64,000 nucleotides of DNA from Candidatus Omnitrophota bacterium (GCA_003598175.1 QZKN01000085.1:86156-150155); one strand, 5' to 3'; counted from the first letter of the stretch, positions 45,214-54,612 are shown. Made by a program: numbers and translations. The notes: generated by a model from the sequence alone, not told the origin.

Positions 45214-46170
45214 TCAATACAAATCCCAATTACCAATCCTGACAGGAACGGCGAATACCGCTTCGGTCCAGTTCGCGTCGTTATCTCCGTCCCCTACCCA
45301 CATGACCTGCGCATCAAATCCTCCCGCGGGCAAATCCGTGTCGATGCATAAATGCGTAAGGCCGATCCTGCTTCCCGCCAGTGGATCGGGTAGTAAAAGT
45401 TCCCACCCCAGATTACTCATGTCGTCAGCAGTCAGATCGCCGAGAGCAGTCGGATTTGCCGGATCGACGCCTTCCGGATCGCTGAAGTATTTGCTTTTTT
45501 CCAACGAAGACCACGGCACTTTCACTTCGATGGTATAATTTGTCCCATCGATGACCACGACGCTTTCCCATTGCTCGTTCACTTCACCGCGAGCAATGGT
45601 TCCATCGGGAAGAATGAAATCATTCCAGTCCGAACGGTCTCCGTCGCGGGTTCCGACCGGCCATCTTCGCGTCGTGATGTCGGTTTGATCCTCCGTCGCG
45701 CCGATGGCGATGATCATTTCACCCGGCAGCCATTTGCTGTTGCCGGCGTAATTCTCAAAATCCACGAGATAATCGGGCCAATAGAGTATTTCCTGTTCGT
45801 CGTTGTTGGTGAAATCGAGAAACCACTGTACGCCGTCCCGTTCCCACCAGGCATAAAAAGTCGTATTCGGATTATACGAGATATAATCGTCTTCAACGCG
45901 CGCGCCGCAATACAGCGCTTCGTTGTCATACATCATTGCAAACGTGCAAACCGCGTCGGGGGCGTTCCAGGCATAGCCGCCGGTTCTCGCCACGGTGGAG
46001 GCGCCGTACGTTACCCATTCCGCATTGGACCAATCGCCGACATCTCCGTCGATGATGATTCCTCGCGCATAATGGATCGTATATTCCGGACCAAGTGGAT
46101 TTTTGCCCAACGCCGGGCTGCTCATCAACAAGGCAATTCCAATAACCAAAAAAAGTGACTGCGTTTTCAT
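45214..46170 (-). CDS. Secreted CBM9-like (carbohydrate-binding) protein
   Basis: A 318-residue secreted protein. The signal peptide is MKTQSLFLVIGIALL...PALG. The mature part opens like CBM9/DOMON-type modules (IDGDVGDWSNAEWV), with AWWERDGVQWFLDFTNN and the late EVKVPWSS strand. Those Asp/Trp features are usual in CBM9-like sugar-binding domains of secreted proteins. No enzymatic module is present. The start at 46170 has a GGAGAGG ribosome site. The gene is convergent with lysA. The ligand and whether it is on the surface or free are unknown. Confidence 0.72.
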   Translation of the reverse strand: MKTQSLFLVIGIALLMSSPALGKNPLGPEYTIHYARGIIIDGDVGDWSNAEWVTYGASTVARTGGYAWNAPDAVCTFAMMYDNEALYCGARVEDDYISYNPNTTFYAWWERDGVQWFLDFTNNDEQEILYWPDYLVDFENYAGNSKWLPGEMIIAIGATEDQTDITTRRWPVGTRDGDRSDWNDFILPDGTIARGEVNEQWESVVVIDGTNYTIEVKVPWSSLEKSKYFSDPEGVDPANPTALGDLTADDMSNLGWELLLPDPLAGSRIGLTHLCIDTDLPAGGFDAQVMWVGDGDNDANWTEAVFAVPVRIGNWDLY

Positions 46171-46365
46171 TTTCTTTCCTCTCCTTTTTTCAGAATGTTT
46201 CTCTAATCTACTCTTCATGATTTACAAAGTCAAATTAAATCCATCATTTTGCTCATCGGCGGTAAAAAAGAGCGATTCGACAAACAGAGATTGATTGTTT
46301 TTGAATTGGCATGGTAACTGCTCTTTATCTTCCTGCACATGAAAATGAGATGAGGAGCGGAAATT

Positions 46366-47499
46366 ATGTCCGATCAATTCATTCCCCTGCGGAATTATGT
46401 TCCCCCTACTCCACGATATCCGGTTAATCATGTCCCAAAATTTCAGGAGACCCAGGATGCCGGTGATCTCAGTTTTCAGCGAGTAATGGACCGCCAGCAG
46501 ATGACTTCGGCGCAATTGAAATCCATCCCTTCCGCTTCGTTCGTTTCCACTCCGTTCGCATCCGATCCAATCGCCGTTGAACCATTGATCCCCATGCAAT
46601 CCGGAACGTTGGTTATAACCGATCCACCCCAAACTCATCAATCCACAGCTCCGATTCTGTTGGAACAGAGTGCGGAATTGATCGACAAGATGCCACAAAA
46701 TGTTGCGACCGATAGCCATTTTGAGGAACAATTTTTGCAAAATCTGCACGAGTACAAAATGATGAAAAGGAAAGAAAGCAGTTCGCAGGAGAACTATACG
46801 AATTCAGGTCAAGACCTGGAAAAACAGGAATCTCAACCGGTCAGTTGGTTCGCCGCGAAAGCCGCTCCGGTTACAATTCAGGAAAATACGGCGAATTTAC
46901 AGCCTTTACAGCCGGTAGGACAAAATAATGCACCGGATACGGTGGATGCCATGCGAGAAGCCGCGCAAGAACCGGCGAAACGATACAGTTTATGGTCGCA
47001 ACTTTCGGAAGCGGGACTTTCAGCGCAAACGTTGAACGAGGGCAGTATTGCCGCGAATGAATTGGCGGACGACAACAAGATTCAAATTGCACATTCTCAA
47101 AAAACAGAAGAGATTACTACAAAAAATCAATCGATTTCCAATAAAAAAGGCGTAATCGGAGCGGTCAGTTCATTTTTCGGAGACCTGGCAAGCGGTTTGA
47201 CGCTTGGTTTGTATCGCCCGAAGGGAGAAGACGCGCCGGTTGGGCTCGCCAGAGTGGTTTATCCGTTCAAGAAACTCGTTTATGATGCTCCCATAAAGGA
47301 TTTGGCGATTGGCGTTCCTGTCGGAATTGCCCATTCCGCAGGCTCGGTATTCAAAAAAAGGGAAAAACAAGAAGCCACGCCGCTGGAAACGGCACAAACC
47401 ACCGCCACACAGGAAACGAATCGCTATAAATACCGACGAAGGTTTTCGCTCGATTATGCGTCTTTGCAGAATTCCACTTCCAACCGCAGAACCGCTTGA
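46366..47499 (+). CDS. Low-complexity protein of unknown function
   Basis: A 377-residue protein with no signal peptide or helices that suggest a membrane span. The N-terminal ~250 residues are Pro/Gln/Ser/Thr-rich and look disordered (PLRNYVPPTPRYPVN start). The C-terminal ~110 residues are more ordered: AVSSFFGDLASGLTLGLYRP, VYPFKKLVYDAPIKDLAIGV, then a basic tail. I recognise no family. It has a good ribosome site (AGGAG) and is followed 12 bp later by yjbQ, so the two may be cotranscribed. Confidence 0.5.
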   Translation: MSDQFIPLRNYVPPTPRYPVNHVPKFQETQDAGDLSFQRVMDRQQMTSAQLKSIPSASFVSTPFASDPIAVEPLIPMQSGTLVITDPPQTHQSTAPILLEQSAELIDKMPQNVATDSHFEEQFLQNLHEYKMMKRKESSSQENYTNSGQDLEKQESQPVSWFAAKAAPVTIQENTANLQPLQPVGQNNAPDTVDAMREAAQEPAKRYSLWSQLSEAGLSAQTLNEGSIAANELADDNKIQIAHSQKTEEITTKNQSISNKKGVIGAVSSFFGDLASGLTLGLYRPKGEDAPVGLARVVYPFKKLVYDAPIKDLAIGVPVGIAHSAGSVFKKREKQEATPLETAQTTATQETNRYKYRRRFSLDYASLQNSTSNRRTA

Positions 47500-47511
47500 A
47501 AGGGCATCGTC

Positions 47512-47928
47512 ATGAAACATTTTCGAAAAGAACTGTGGTTTCAAGTTCCGACGCGGCGCGCTTTTATCAATATCACCTCTCAAATCGAGGACTGCTTGCG
47601 CGAATCCGGAATTCGAAATGGCCTGCTGCTTTGCAATGCCATGCATATTACCGCCAGCGTTTTCATCAATGACGACGAATCCGGTTTACACCATGATTAT
47701 GACGTCTGGCTGGAAAAGATTGCGCCTCATGAGCCTGTCAGCCAATATCGCCACAATGTCGGAGAAGACAATGCGGACGCGCATATGAAAAGGCAGATTA
47801 TGGGCCGCGAGGTCGTCGTCGCCATAACCGACGGCAAATTGGATTTTGGGCCGTGGGAGCAGATTTTCTACGGGGAATTCGATGGTCGACGAAAAAAACG
47901 GGCTTTGGTGAAAATCATCGGAGAGTAA
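47512..47928 (+). CDS. yjbQ: YjbQ/UPF0047 family protein
   Basis: A 138-residue protein, the usual length for YjbQ. Family marks are the central [19 protein letters not shown] with its His, the [23 protein letters not shown] stretch and the [13 protein letters not shown] ending, all close to the consensus. The family has been linked to a thiamine-phosphate synthase-like side activity, but its main role is not settled. It starts at ATG 47512 just after the low-complexity gene. Confidence 0.9.
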   Translation: MKHFRKELWFQVPTRRAFINITSQIEDCLRESGIRNGLLLCNAMHITASVFINDDESGLHHDYDVWLEKIAPHEPVSQYRHNVGEDNADAHMKRQIMGREVVVAITDGKLDFGPWEQIFYGEFDGRRKKRALVKIIGE

Positions 47929-48010
47929 ATTGTTTTTGTGTGGATTGTATTTTCCGATCCTTGTAACCTGATTTCTGATTCTTTCTTGCCGCCTTTTAGC
48001 CCCTTGTATC

Positions 48011-48039
48011 TTTTTTTATGATGAAAATTCGTGTATAAT
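48011..48039 (+). promoter_or_regulatory. Possible promoter for the FG-GAP gene
   Basis: A perfect TATAAT (48034-48039) lies about 150 bp before the FG-GAP gene. The -35 hexamer is poor (T-run). A tiny ORF (15 codons from ATG 48079 with a GAGGG site) follows it. Weak support. Confidence 0.3.
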
Positions 48040-48190
48040 ATTCATGTGTTTGTGAATTCATACAATGTGAGAGGGAAAATGAGTTATCGTTTAACGACAA
48101 CCATTCACATCGCTTTTGATTTGTGATATTTGTTTGGGAAGTTGACATCCATTGTGTCATGTCGGGATTGGTAAATTGATTCCTCGATGC

Positions 48191-49693
48191 ATGTTGATAT
48201 TCTTTTTTGTTTCCGGTGTGAGTTTTTTGAGTCTTGCGGGTCAGGTGCATACGAACCTCAATGATCTGGGAGCCATTCGAATAACTTTTGCGGAACAAAA
48301 CCATTATGGTTTGGGAACCGCCGTATCGGGAACCGGCGATTTTGACGGCGATGGTTATCGCGATGTCGCCATCGGCGCGCCCTCCTACGATCCGGGAGGA
48401 TTTGGCAACGGTTATGAAAATGGCGCGGTTTTCATCGTATCGGGAAAGACGCTGGATCGCACTCGCGGGGAAGTGATTCTGTCCGCTAACGATTTTGAAG
48501 GATGTTCCATCATTGGAAAAATCCAGGCGCGTGTTGGGAATGCTCTTTCTTTTGTGGGAGACATGAACGGCGACGGCCTGGGGGATTTGGCAATCGGGAC
48601 CGAAACCCATCAAGGCGGCTATATCGTTTTCGGCCATAAAAATCCCAATCGTCTGATTTCTCTCGCGGAGGAGGCTGGCCGGCATGTCGAAATTCAAAAT
48701 ACCGGTTTGTCCGTATCGACCGCCGGAGATTTTAACGGAGACGGCTTTGCGGATGCGATTTTCGGAAATCCGTTTACCGAATTGATCGATGTCGGCAATC
48801 AGCAGTATCACGTCGGCAGCGTTTCCCTCTTGTTCGGCGGGATTCGATTGCCGCAATTGCTCGATTCCTTGATCCCCACCGAATATTTGAAAACAATTCC
48901 CGGCCCGGCCGGCGCGTTGATGGGAAATGATATCGCCGGCGGTCACGACATCAACTGCGACGGGTTTTCCGATATTTTCATCGTTGCGCCGAAAGGCGGT
49001 CATCAACAGCGCGGACGTACCGTTCTGATTTATGGCAGCGAGACGTTGGGCGAATCCGTTGAATATACATTTATTATCGATCAGGCGCGGCGTTTCGTCC
49101 GATCGATTCAGGATACGAACGGAGATGGTTATCCCGACATCCTCGTTGGCGGAGAAGGCGGCGAAAATGGTACGGTCTATCTGATTTGGGGTGGAACGCA
49201 TTTGAAAGGAACGCTCAAATTGGAAGAAGATTTCAATGCGAGTTGGGGCGTCAAACTCATCGGCGCACAATATGCGTATGGGGTGGGAGATTTGAATGGC
49301 GACGGTTTCGGCGATATCGCCGTCGGCATCCCGCGCGAACCCATCCGCGATAAATTCCTCACGGGACGAGTCGTTTTCCTGTTCGGCCGGCCGCAATGGC
49401 CGGAAACGATCGACATTCGCGGTCTATGCGAAGGAAAATTTTCCGTCATGGATTATGTTATCGTGGACGGATTGGATGCGCTTGGCGTATTCGGATCGTC
49501 GATTGCGGCGGTTGGAGACATTCAGGGCGATGGCTTCGACGATGTCATCATCGGCGCTCCGACCGTACTGGTTCCCGGCGAGACGGCGGGAGAAAGCCCC
49601 GGCTCCGCCTACATTATACAAGGCCAGAATCTATTCCTCAGCCTGCAAAGCTATCAAAGCAATTTTTACTCGCAAAAAGATTCCTCTCGTTGA
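48191..49693 (+). CDS. Secreted FG-GAP repeat (integrin-alpha-like) protein
   Basis: About 500 aa with a signal peptide from ATG 48191 (LIFFFVSGVSFLSLAG). It holds about seven FG-GAP/calcium-binding beta-propeller repeats with the sequence pattern GDFDGDGYRDVAIGAPSY, GDMNGDGLGDLAIG, GDFNGDGFADAIFG, GDLNGDGFGDIAVG and GDIQGDGFDDVIIGAP. Such repeats form a seven-bladed, Ca-binding propeller used for adhesion or as a scaffold. The track of DxDxDG loops is complete. The start could also be TTG 48152. A terminator follows. Confidence 0.88.
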   Translation: MLIFFFVSGVSFLSLAGQVHTNLNDLGAIRITFAEQNHYGLGTAVSGTGDFDGDGYRDVAIGAPSYDPGGFGNGYENGAVFIVSGKTLDRTRGEVILSANDFEGCSIIGKIQARVGNALSFVGDMNGDGLGDLAIGTETHQGGYIVFGHKNPNRLISLAEEAGRHVEIQNTGLSVSTAGDFNGDGFADAIFGNPFTELIDVGNQQYHVGSVSLLFGGIRLPQLLDSLIPTEYLKTIPGPAGALMGNDIAGGHDINCDGFSDIFIVAPKGGHQQRGRTVLIYGSETLGESVEYTFIIDQARRFVRSIQDTNGDGYPDILVGGEGGENGTVYLIWGGTHLKGTLKLEEDFNASWGVKLIGAQYAYGVGDLNGDGFGDIAVGIPREPIRDKFLTGRVVFLFGRPQWPETIDIRGLCEGKFSVMDYVIVDGLDALGVFGSSIAAVGDIQGDGFDDVIIGAPTVLVPGETAGESPGSAYIIQGQNLFLSLQSYQSNFYSQKDSSR

Positions 49694-49743
49694 CGTTGAA
49701 GATATTTTTCCTATCGACAATCCCTTTCGTTGGTAAACAGATA

Positions 49744-49766
49744 AACGAACGGCAAAGTTCGTTTTT
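49744..49766 (+). terminator. Rho-independent terminator
   Basis: AACGAAC-ggcaaa-GTTCGTT perfect 7-bp stem followed by a T-run, 50 bp after the FG-GAP gene stop. Confidence 0.7.
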
Positions 49767-49796
49767 GTATTGCGCCGGATCGACACGCCGAAATAT

Positions 49797-50995
49797 CAGA
49801 ACTCCTGATCTCCCCCGGAAATAGGTAAGATACCGGAAGAAGAAATGATAACGCGGAGAGAGCAGGAGTGGGAGAGATGCCGCAGGAATTGTTGCCGCAA
49901 TTTTCGGTTGTAGAAGATGGGGAGATAACTGATTTGCTCTCGTTTCAAAAACGAGAAGGGATGATCTATTACTTTCATGGATCGTTTCCGGTTTTTTGTC
50001 ATGCGGAAAAAGACAGGAAGAGTTTCCGTATGTTTACCAGCCAGTTGGTGGTCAATGGGAATTGCCGTCAAGTGGATATCATCCCCGCGTTTGGTGTGAG
50101 CGCAATCAGCGTCAAGCGGGCGGTGAAAAAGTACCGGGAGGGAGGGACGGCGGCGTTTTATACCCCGCCGCGAACCCGGGGGGCGAGCGTCTTGACCACC
50201 GAAATGTAGAAGCAAGCGCAAGAGTTACTGTCGGCCGGCGTCAATCGGGCGAAGGTGGCGAAGTAATTGCATGTGAAATCGGATACGTTGTCGAAAGTGA
50301 TTCGGTCGGGGCGGTTGGTGGAACCGGAAAAAAAAAGACGGAAGCAGCAAAAGCGAACGAAGCGTAGAAGACCGGACGGCGGCGATGGGAATGGGGTACA
50401 CCCGCGGGGTGGAACAGGTCAGCATCTTTGATCGGGAAGGCTACAGCCCGGCTTTTTTCGCGGAGATGTGGGAAAAACGGATTGCGCGCCAAACCTATCA
50501 CAAATATACCAAAGACGATTGGCCGGAAGCGGAATTTCTGGAGGAAGAGGAGATCGAACTCATCGAGCGAAAGTTGACCGAGTTGAAAGAGAAACGCAAA
50601 CAAACGCCGAAACATCTGCCGCTGCAAGAATTGCCGGAGGAGGAGCGCTTCCGGCAACTCGCTCCCACCCGCAAACAATTTCTCGACACCATCAAAATGA
50701 TTGCGTACCGGGCCGAAACCACTATGAGTACGATTGTACGAAAGGTCTTGGCTCGTGTGGATGAAGCGCGATCCTTAATCCATGAAATCTTTACGCCGGA
50801 AGCGGATTTGATTCCCCATGAGCAAGAGAAAACCTTGACCATCCGGCTTCATCACTTGACCAACCACCTGTCGGATCAAGCCACACGGGTTTTGGCCGAA
50901 GAACTCAATGCCACCGAAACCCTTTAACCCCGCGCCGATTTACGTTTAATCCATAAATTGGTATCAGATGAGAATCCGCCAAATCAGGAACTCTG
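49797..50995 (+). mobile_element. Internally deleted transposon with candidate terminal inverted repeats
   Basis: Left end CAGAACTCCTGAT (49797-49809). Right end ATCAGGAACTCTG (50983-50995). The right end reversed is CAGAGTTCCTGAT, an 11 of 13 match. Between them lies a broken transposase gene of the family in which an N-terminal helix-turn-helix region (AFGVSAISVKRAVKKYREGG) precedes a catalytic part and a FDREGYSPAFF / KRIA.TYHKY C-terminal region. The element is ~1.2 kb, too short for the full-length gene. No clear target duplication was seen. Element ends are inferred from the repeat match. Confidence 0.6.
49868..50927 (+). pseudogene. Transposase pseudogene, two stops, one frameshift, large deletion
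   Basis: The frame from 49868 (GTG) codes for a transposase N-terminus and stops at TAG (~50207). The same frame continues after that stop with KQAQELLSAGVNRAKVAK, then TAA, then HVKSDTLSKVIRSGRLVEPE, which is clearly coding for an HTH protein. After a frameshift, a frame from ~50385 reads MGMGYTRGVEQVSIFDREGYSPAFF and runs to 50927. In relatives as I recall them a long catalytic section lies between the 'GVEQ' and 'FDREGYSP' parts. Here they are joined directly, so the core is deleted. The C-terminal 180 residues are helical and intact. Confidence 0.65.
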
Positions 50996-51118
50996 ACGGT
51001 AGAATTCGTTTTCGAAATGGTTCGGCGGAGGATGGTTGCAGGACAGGATGAGCAGGAAGGGGAACGCTGCGACGGCTACCAGCGGCAAGATTCGCTTTTT
51101 GTACTGGAAAATGGGCAT
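50984..51118 (-). CDS. Small putative lipoprotein
   Basis: A 44-residue minus-strand gene. It has a strong ribosome site (AAAGGAGGT, six bases before the ATG at 51118), a basic start (MPIFQYKKRILPL), a hydrophobic stretch (VAVAAFPFLLIL) and a lipobox LILSC, so Cys27 would be lipidated. The mature part is short and Pro-rich (NHPPPNHFENEF). Its last codons and stop lie inside the right terminal repeat of the transposon, so the C-terminus may have been created by that insertion. It is divergent from the beta-helix gene at 51453. Function unknown. Confidence 0.6.
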   Translation of the reverse strand: MPIFQYKKRILPLVAVAAFPFLLILSCNHPPPNHFENEFYRQSS

Positions 51119-51452
51119 GGATTACCTCCTTTCGGTGGAATTTCGGTGAATCTTTATTGGATTAGTATTTTACATATATAATCAGATGAGGGGCGGGTAA
51201 CAATGAGCTGTTTAATGATTAAGAACACTGTTAGCGTAATTCTAATGCCATCTAAATTATCCCCTAACAGATGCCTTCAATAATTATCTTACAAACATGA
51301 CATCATGCAGAATTCGTAAATTCGCGGTTCTAGTCCGGGTGAATCAAAGGAAGAACGGAACCTGCAAATTTAGGCAGGCTATATATCGATTGTATTTCAT
51401 TTTGGGCGACTCGCTCAATCTATTCTAAAAGTAGTAGGAAGGGAATTCAATT
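51119..51452. other. Divergent leader region before the TonB locus
   Basis: 334 bp without a protein gene. Two short stem candidates occur before the beta-helix gene: GGTTC (51326) with GAACC (51358), and CCTGC (51361) with GCAGG (~51373). Their pairing overlaps, so at most one forms. No known riboswitch motif was recognised. Confidence 0.4.
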
Positions 51453-53012
51453 ATGAAGAACCGGAGAATTTTTTGGCCCTTGCTTGCCACGCTAGGTTTT
51501 GTGGTAGCAAGTACGGCAAGTGCAACGGAAGTATTGGTAACCGAGAACATCAGCACCTCCGTGACATGGACGGCGGACAACGTGTATAACCTGCAGAATC
51601 AGATTTATGTGTTGCCTGGAGCGACGCTGACGATCGAGGCGGGTACATTGGTGCAGAGCACTGCCGGCGTTGGAGGCAGTTTGACGGTATGCCGTGGCGC
51701 GAAAATCTATGTGAACGGCGAAAAGGACAAGCCGGTCATCATGACTTCGACCAACGATTCGTTGACGTCCTGGCATGAAGGCGCCAATGAGTGGGGCAAT
51801 CTGACGGTGATGGGAAACGCGCTGATCTCCGCGTCCCATTACGGCGGCGAGGTTGTCGGTTCCAACACCAAGGAGCCCACCGGACTCAATGTGAGGCAAA
51901 TGGAAGGGTTGGTTGCCGAATTTCCGGATGATCTCAAAGTGCTGTATGGGGGAAACGATGATAACGATGACAGCGGTTCGATCCGATATCTGTCCCTTCG
52001 TTATGGCGGCAAAGTGATCGGTCTGGCCAATGAACTCAACGGTTTGTCACTGGGCGGCGTCGGTCGGGAGACGGACATCGATCATGTCGAAATCATGAAC
52101 AACGTGGATGATGGAATCGAAATCTGGGGCGGAACGGTCAATCTGAAATATGTCAGTATTTGGAACGTCGGCGACGACAGCCTGGACTTGGACCAAGGAT
52201 GGCGCGGCAAGGCCCAGTTTGGTCTGATCGTTCAGGGATACAGCGCCGATGCGAGTCAGGGCTCCGGCGTCGGCGACAATTGTTTCGAAACGGATGGCGC
52301 CGAGGATTCCGATGCGCAACCGGTTACCACAGCCACCATTTATAATTATACCGTGATCGGTCAGCCGATCGACGGGGATCATGGAACCGCCTGGCGTGAT
52401 AACGCCCGCATGCAGTATCGTAACTGCATTTTCATGGATCTCGGAGAACAGCTGGTCAAGAATGACAACAGCGACGGCGACGGTGGATCAGGGTACGGCT
52501 ATAACGGCACGTTGTCCTGGGAAGACACATGGTTGACCGAACATACGTATCGATCGACGATCAATGCCGGCGCCTATTCTCCTGGATCGTTTAACGATCC
52601 GGCCGTGCTTTACACCGTACAAACAAACGGCAAACTAGCGGAAATCAAGGATAGCGTTTTCTATAACAACTTACATGGATCCGCATACACGGAAGCGAAT
52701 GCCCGCGGCGTACGCAATGCGGAAAACCACAATGTGACCGCTACAGACAGCCCGATCCAATCGATCACGCGAGGAGCGATGGTGACAAAAGGCGGCAAGA
52801 AAATGCTTCCGGTTACGAATCTCAATCCCCTGCCGGCGAATGACGCGCTCGCCAGTGTTGGTTCTGCTCTCGCTGATGGATTTTTCGAATCCGCCAATTA
52901 TCGCGGCGGTTTCGCTCCTGACAACAATTGGTTGCTAGGTTGGACTGCCGTGGACGCATATGGCATGATCACGGGATCCAGTTCGATTGAAAACTGGGGC
53001 CAATTGAATTAA
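51453..53012 (+). CDS. Secreted beta-helix-type surface protein
   Basis: A 519-residue secreted protein. The signal peptide runs MKNRRIFWPLLATLGFV to about ASATE. The mature part has parallel beta-helix-like turns (YVLPGATLTIEAGTLVQS, GAKIYVNGEKDKPVIMTS, DHVEIMNNVDDGIEIWGG, LKYVSIWNVGDDSLDLDQG) with many Asp/Asn loops. Proteins of this type are predicted to be cell-surface or extracellular and occur next to TonB receptors in marine and soil bacteria. The gene has a GGAAGGG ribosome site and starts the uptake locus. It might bind the receptor's substrate (inference). Confidence 0.7.
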   Translation: MKNRRIFWPLLATLGFVVASTASATEVLVTENISTSVTWTADNVYNLQNQIYVLPGATLTIEAGTLVQSTAGVGGSLTVCRGAKIYVNGEKDKPVIMTSTNDSLTSWHEGANEWGNLTVMGNALISASHYGGEVVGSNTKEPTGLNVRQMEGLVAEFPDDLKVLYGGNDDNDDSGSIRYLSLRYGGKVIGLANELNGLSLGGVGRETDIDHVEIMNNVDDGIEIWGGTVNLKYVSIWNVGDDSLDLDQGWRGKAQFGLIVQGYSADASQGSGVGDNCFETDGAEDSDAQPVTTATIYNYTVIGQPIDGDHGTAWRDNARMQYRNCIFMDLGEQLVKNDNSDGDGGSGYGYNGTLSWEDTWLTEHTYRSTINAGAYSPGSFNDPAVLYTVQTNGKLAEIKDSVFYNNLHGSAYTEANARGVRNAENHNVTATDSPIQSITRGAMVTKGGKKMLPVTNLNPLPANDALASVGSALADGFFESANYRGGFAPDNNWLLGWTAVDAYGMITGSSSIENWGQLN

Positions 53013-53044
53013 CTTTTGTCGGTAAACAAGGTACGGATTATCCC

Positions 53045-53077
53045 CTGATGACAGCGACGCCATGTCGCTGTCATCAG
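53045..53077 (+). terminator. Strong 14-bp hairpin after the beta-helix gene
   Basis: CTGATGACAGCGAC-gccat-GTCGCTGTCATCAG, perfect 14-bp stem with a 5-base loop, 33 bp after the stop. No U-run, so it is probably a processing or attenuation hairpin, or a bidirectional terminator. The 343-bp gap to 53356 holds no other gene. Confidence 0.6.
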
Positions 53078-53355
53078 TTCAATTCATCCCTCGAAAGTAT
53101 TCAAAGTTGACTCATACAGGCATTGTTTCTTCCTGACTCGCCAATTTCAGCCTAACAGCGCGCAAACGGAATATTAACCTGATATTAACAATGAGGCGAT
53201 AGAATAAAGAATAAACACAGAACGAAACCGGATCGCTGTAATCATAATATTGATGCTACTTAACTCAGAAACCGAAAACATTGTTGAAAAACTTCATCTC
53301 CGACAGAATTCAATCCGGCAAACTTGAATCATGTGAGCTGGACAGGAAAATCAGA

Positions 53356-54612
53356 ATGCAACCAGGAATAATAAGATTATCAGGTTTATTTTTTTTATTA
53401 ATCGGTTCCGCATTGGTTTTATCGAGTTTCGGTCGTGTCGATAACGCCGAAAAAGATTTCTCTCCGGAACAACCTTGTGAGTGGGTTTTTAAGATTTCAG
53501 ATAAGTCGCTTGCCTTATTTCAGGACAAACTACTCGATCTGGCTTTTGAAACGGCATCCTCAATCCCGATGAATCCCCATATCAAAGACCGTTCACGGGC
53601 TCAAGAGACGGTTGTGCTCGCCTGTTTACACCTCGACTGTCCCAAACGAGCGCTTCGGTATATGGATCAGATCGTCGACTGGCGCCGCGGTTCATGCTAC
53701 GCCGATCTGGCATTTTACTTTGCTCGCCGCGACTGCATCGATGATGCGCGGCGCTGCATTCAGATTGCAAGTCAGATATCCGAAAGCGCCGAGGATTGGC
53801 GCAGAGATCGTATCCGAGTCAAAATCGCTCAAACGTATGTGTGGCTGGGTCAAAACCAGCAGGTCGATGAGTTCGAGGCGGGAGTGGTGGATTCCGAATT
53901 GGGAAAAGTGGCCCGCGTGAAGGCAATGCGGAGTGATGCAGACGCTTTCCACGAGCAAATGCAGGTATTGGAAACACGTATGGAATCGGGAAATTTTGAT
54001 ATCATGAACAATACGCTGCAAGCATACACGGAACTCTTTCACCGATTTTACAGCGATGTCCAAAAGCGATCGCTGGTGGAAGAAAAAATCAAAACGGCCT
54101 GGAACGGTATGCCGATTTCCACGCGAATCGAACGGCTGACAGACCTTGCAGAATTTGCATTGGAGCATTCCGATTCGGACAAGGCGCTTGCGCTGGTAAA
54201 CGATGCGCAGTCGTTAATCGACGGCCGCCAATGGCCGTTGGAACATTTCATTCCCATGATGGGAAAATTGGCGGCGTTGCGTTTTCGAACCGGAGATCGG
54301 CAAAAGGCGCGATCCGAAGCAGACGCCGCGCGAGTTCTCTTCCATGCCCAAAAAGATACGATTGTCAACATTTGGAAAGCGGGAACCCTTCGTCCTCTTG
54401 CGCAGGCGTATCAGACAATGGAGGACCCGGACGCCGCTCTGTCCCTGTACAAACAAGCCCTTGCCGCAGGGATTGAAAATCCCAATTCCAGACCGCGCGC
54501 CGAAGATCTAACCGCCACTTGTCTTTCCATGGCCTTATACGCTGTCGAACCGGATGATGATCTTTGGGGACAGGCGCATCGGATTTATCAGGGATTGGAT
54601 CATCCATGGTAA
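53356..54612 (+). CDS. Helical-repeat (TPR-like) protein, exported or anchored
   Basis: About 418 aa from ATG 53356 with a signal-peptide-like start (MQPGIIRLSGLFFLLIGSALVL). The remainder is helical with repeat-like pairs (ALRYMDQIVDWRRGSCYADLAFYFARRDCIDDARRCIQIA, KALALVNDAQSLI, AALSLYKQALAAG). It overlaps the TonB receptor gene by 7 bp, so it is cotranscribed with it. Helical-repeat proteins often serve as periplasmic adaptors. This role is inferred. The TTG start at 53281 would add 25 residues. Confidence 0.62.
   Translation: MQPGIIRLSGLFFLLIGSALVLSSFGRVDNAEKDFSPEQPCEWVFKISDKSLALFQDKLLDLAFETASSIPMNPHIKDRSRAQETVVLACLHLDCPKRALRYMDQIVDWRRGSCYADLAFYFARRDCIDDARRCIQIASQISESAEDWRRDRIRVKIAQTYVWLGQNQQVDEFEAGVVDSELGKVARVKAMRSDADAFHEQMQVLETRMESGNFDIMNNTLQAYTELFHRFYSDVQKRSLVEEKIKTAWNGMPISTRIERLTDLAEFALEHSDSDKALALVNDAQSLIDGRQWPLEHFIPMMGKLAALRFRTGDRQKARSEADAARVLFHAQKDTIVNIWKAGTLRPLAQAYQTMEDPDAALSLYKQALAAGIENPNSRPRAEDLTATCLSMALYAVEPDDDLWGQAHRIYQGLDHPW

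Noticed and set aside
48079..48126. 15-codon ORF with a ribosome site ahead of the FG-GAP gene
   Set aside because: Too short to support. It has no enrichment for codons of one amino acid that would suggest an attenuator.
47996..49396. Long 466-codon open frame on the minus strand
   Set aside because: It is the antisense shadow of the FG-GAP repeat gene. The plus strand has the signal peptide and repeated Ca-binding motifs.
51301..51350. T-arm-like sequence (GGTTCTAGTCC) suggesting a tRNA 3' end
   Set aside because: Only four of five T-stem pairs form and no acceptor or anticodon arm is found upstream, so it is not a tRNA.
51326..51378. Possible riboswitch before the beta-helix gene
   Set aside because: The two candidate stems overlap and no known riboswitch consensus (cobalamin, c-di-GMP, TPP) matches by eye.
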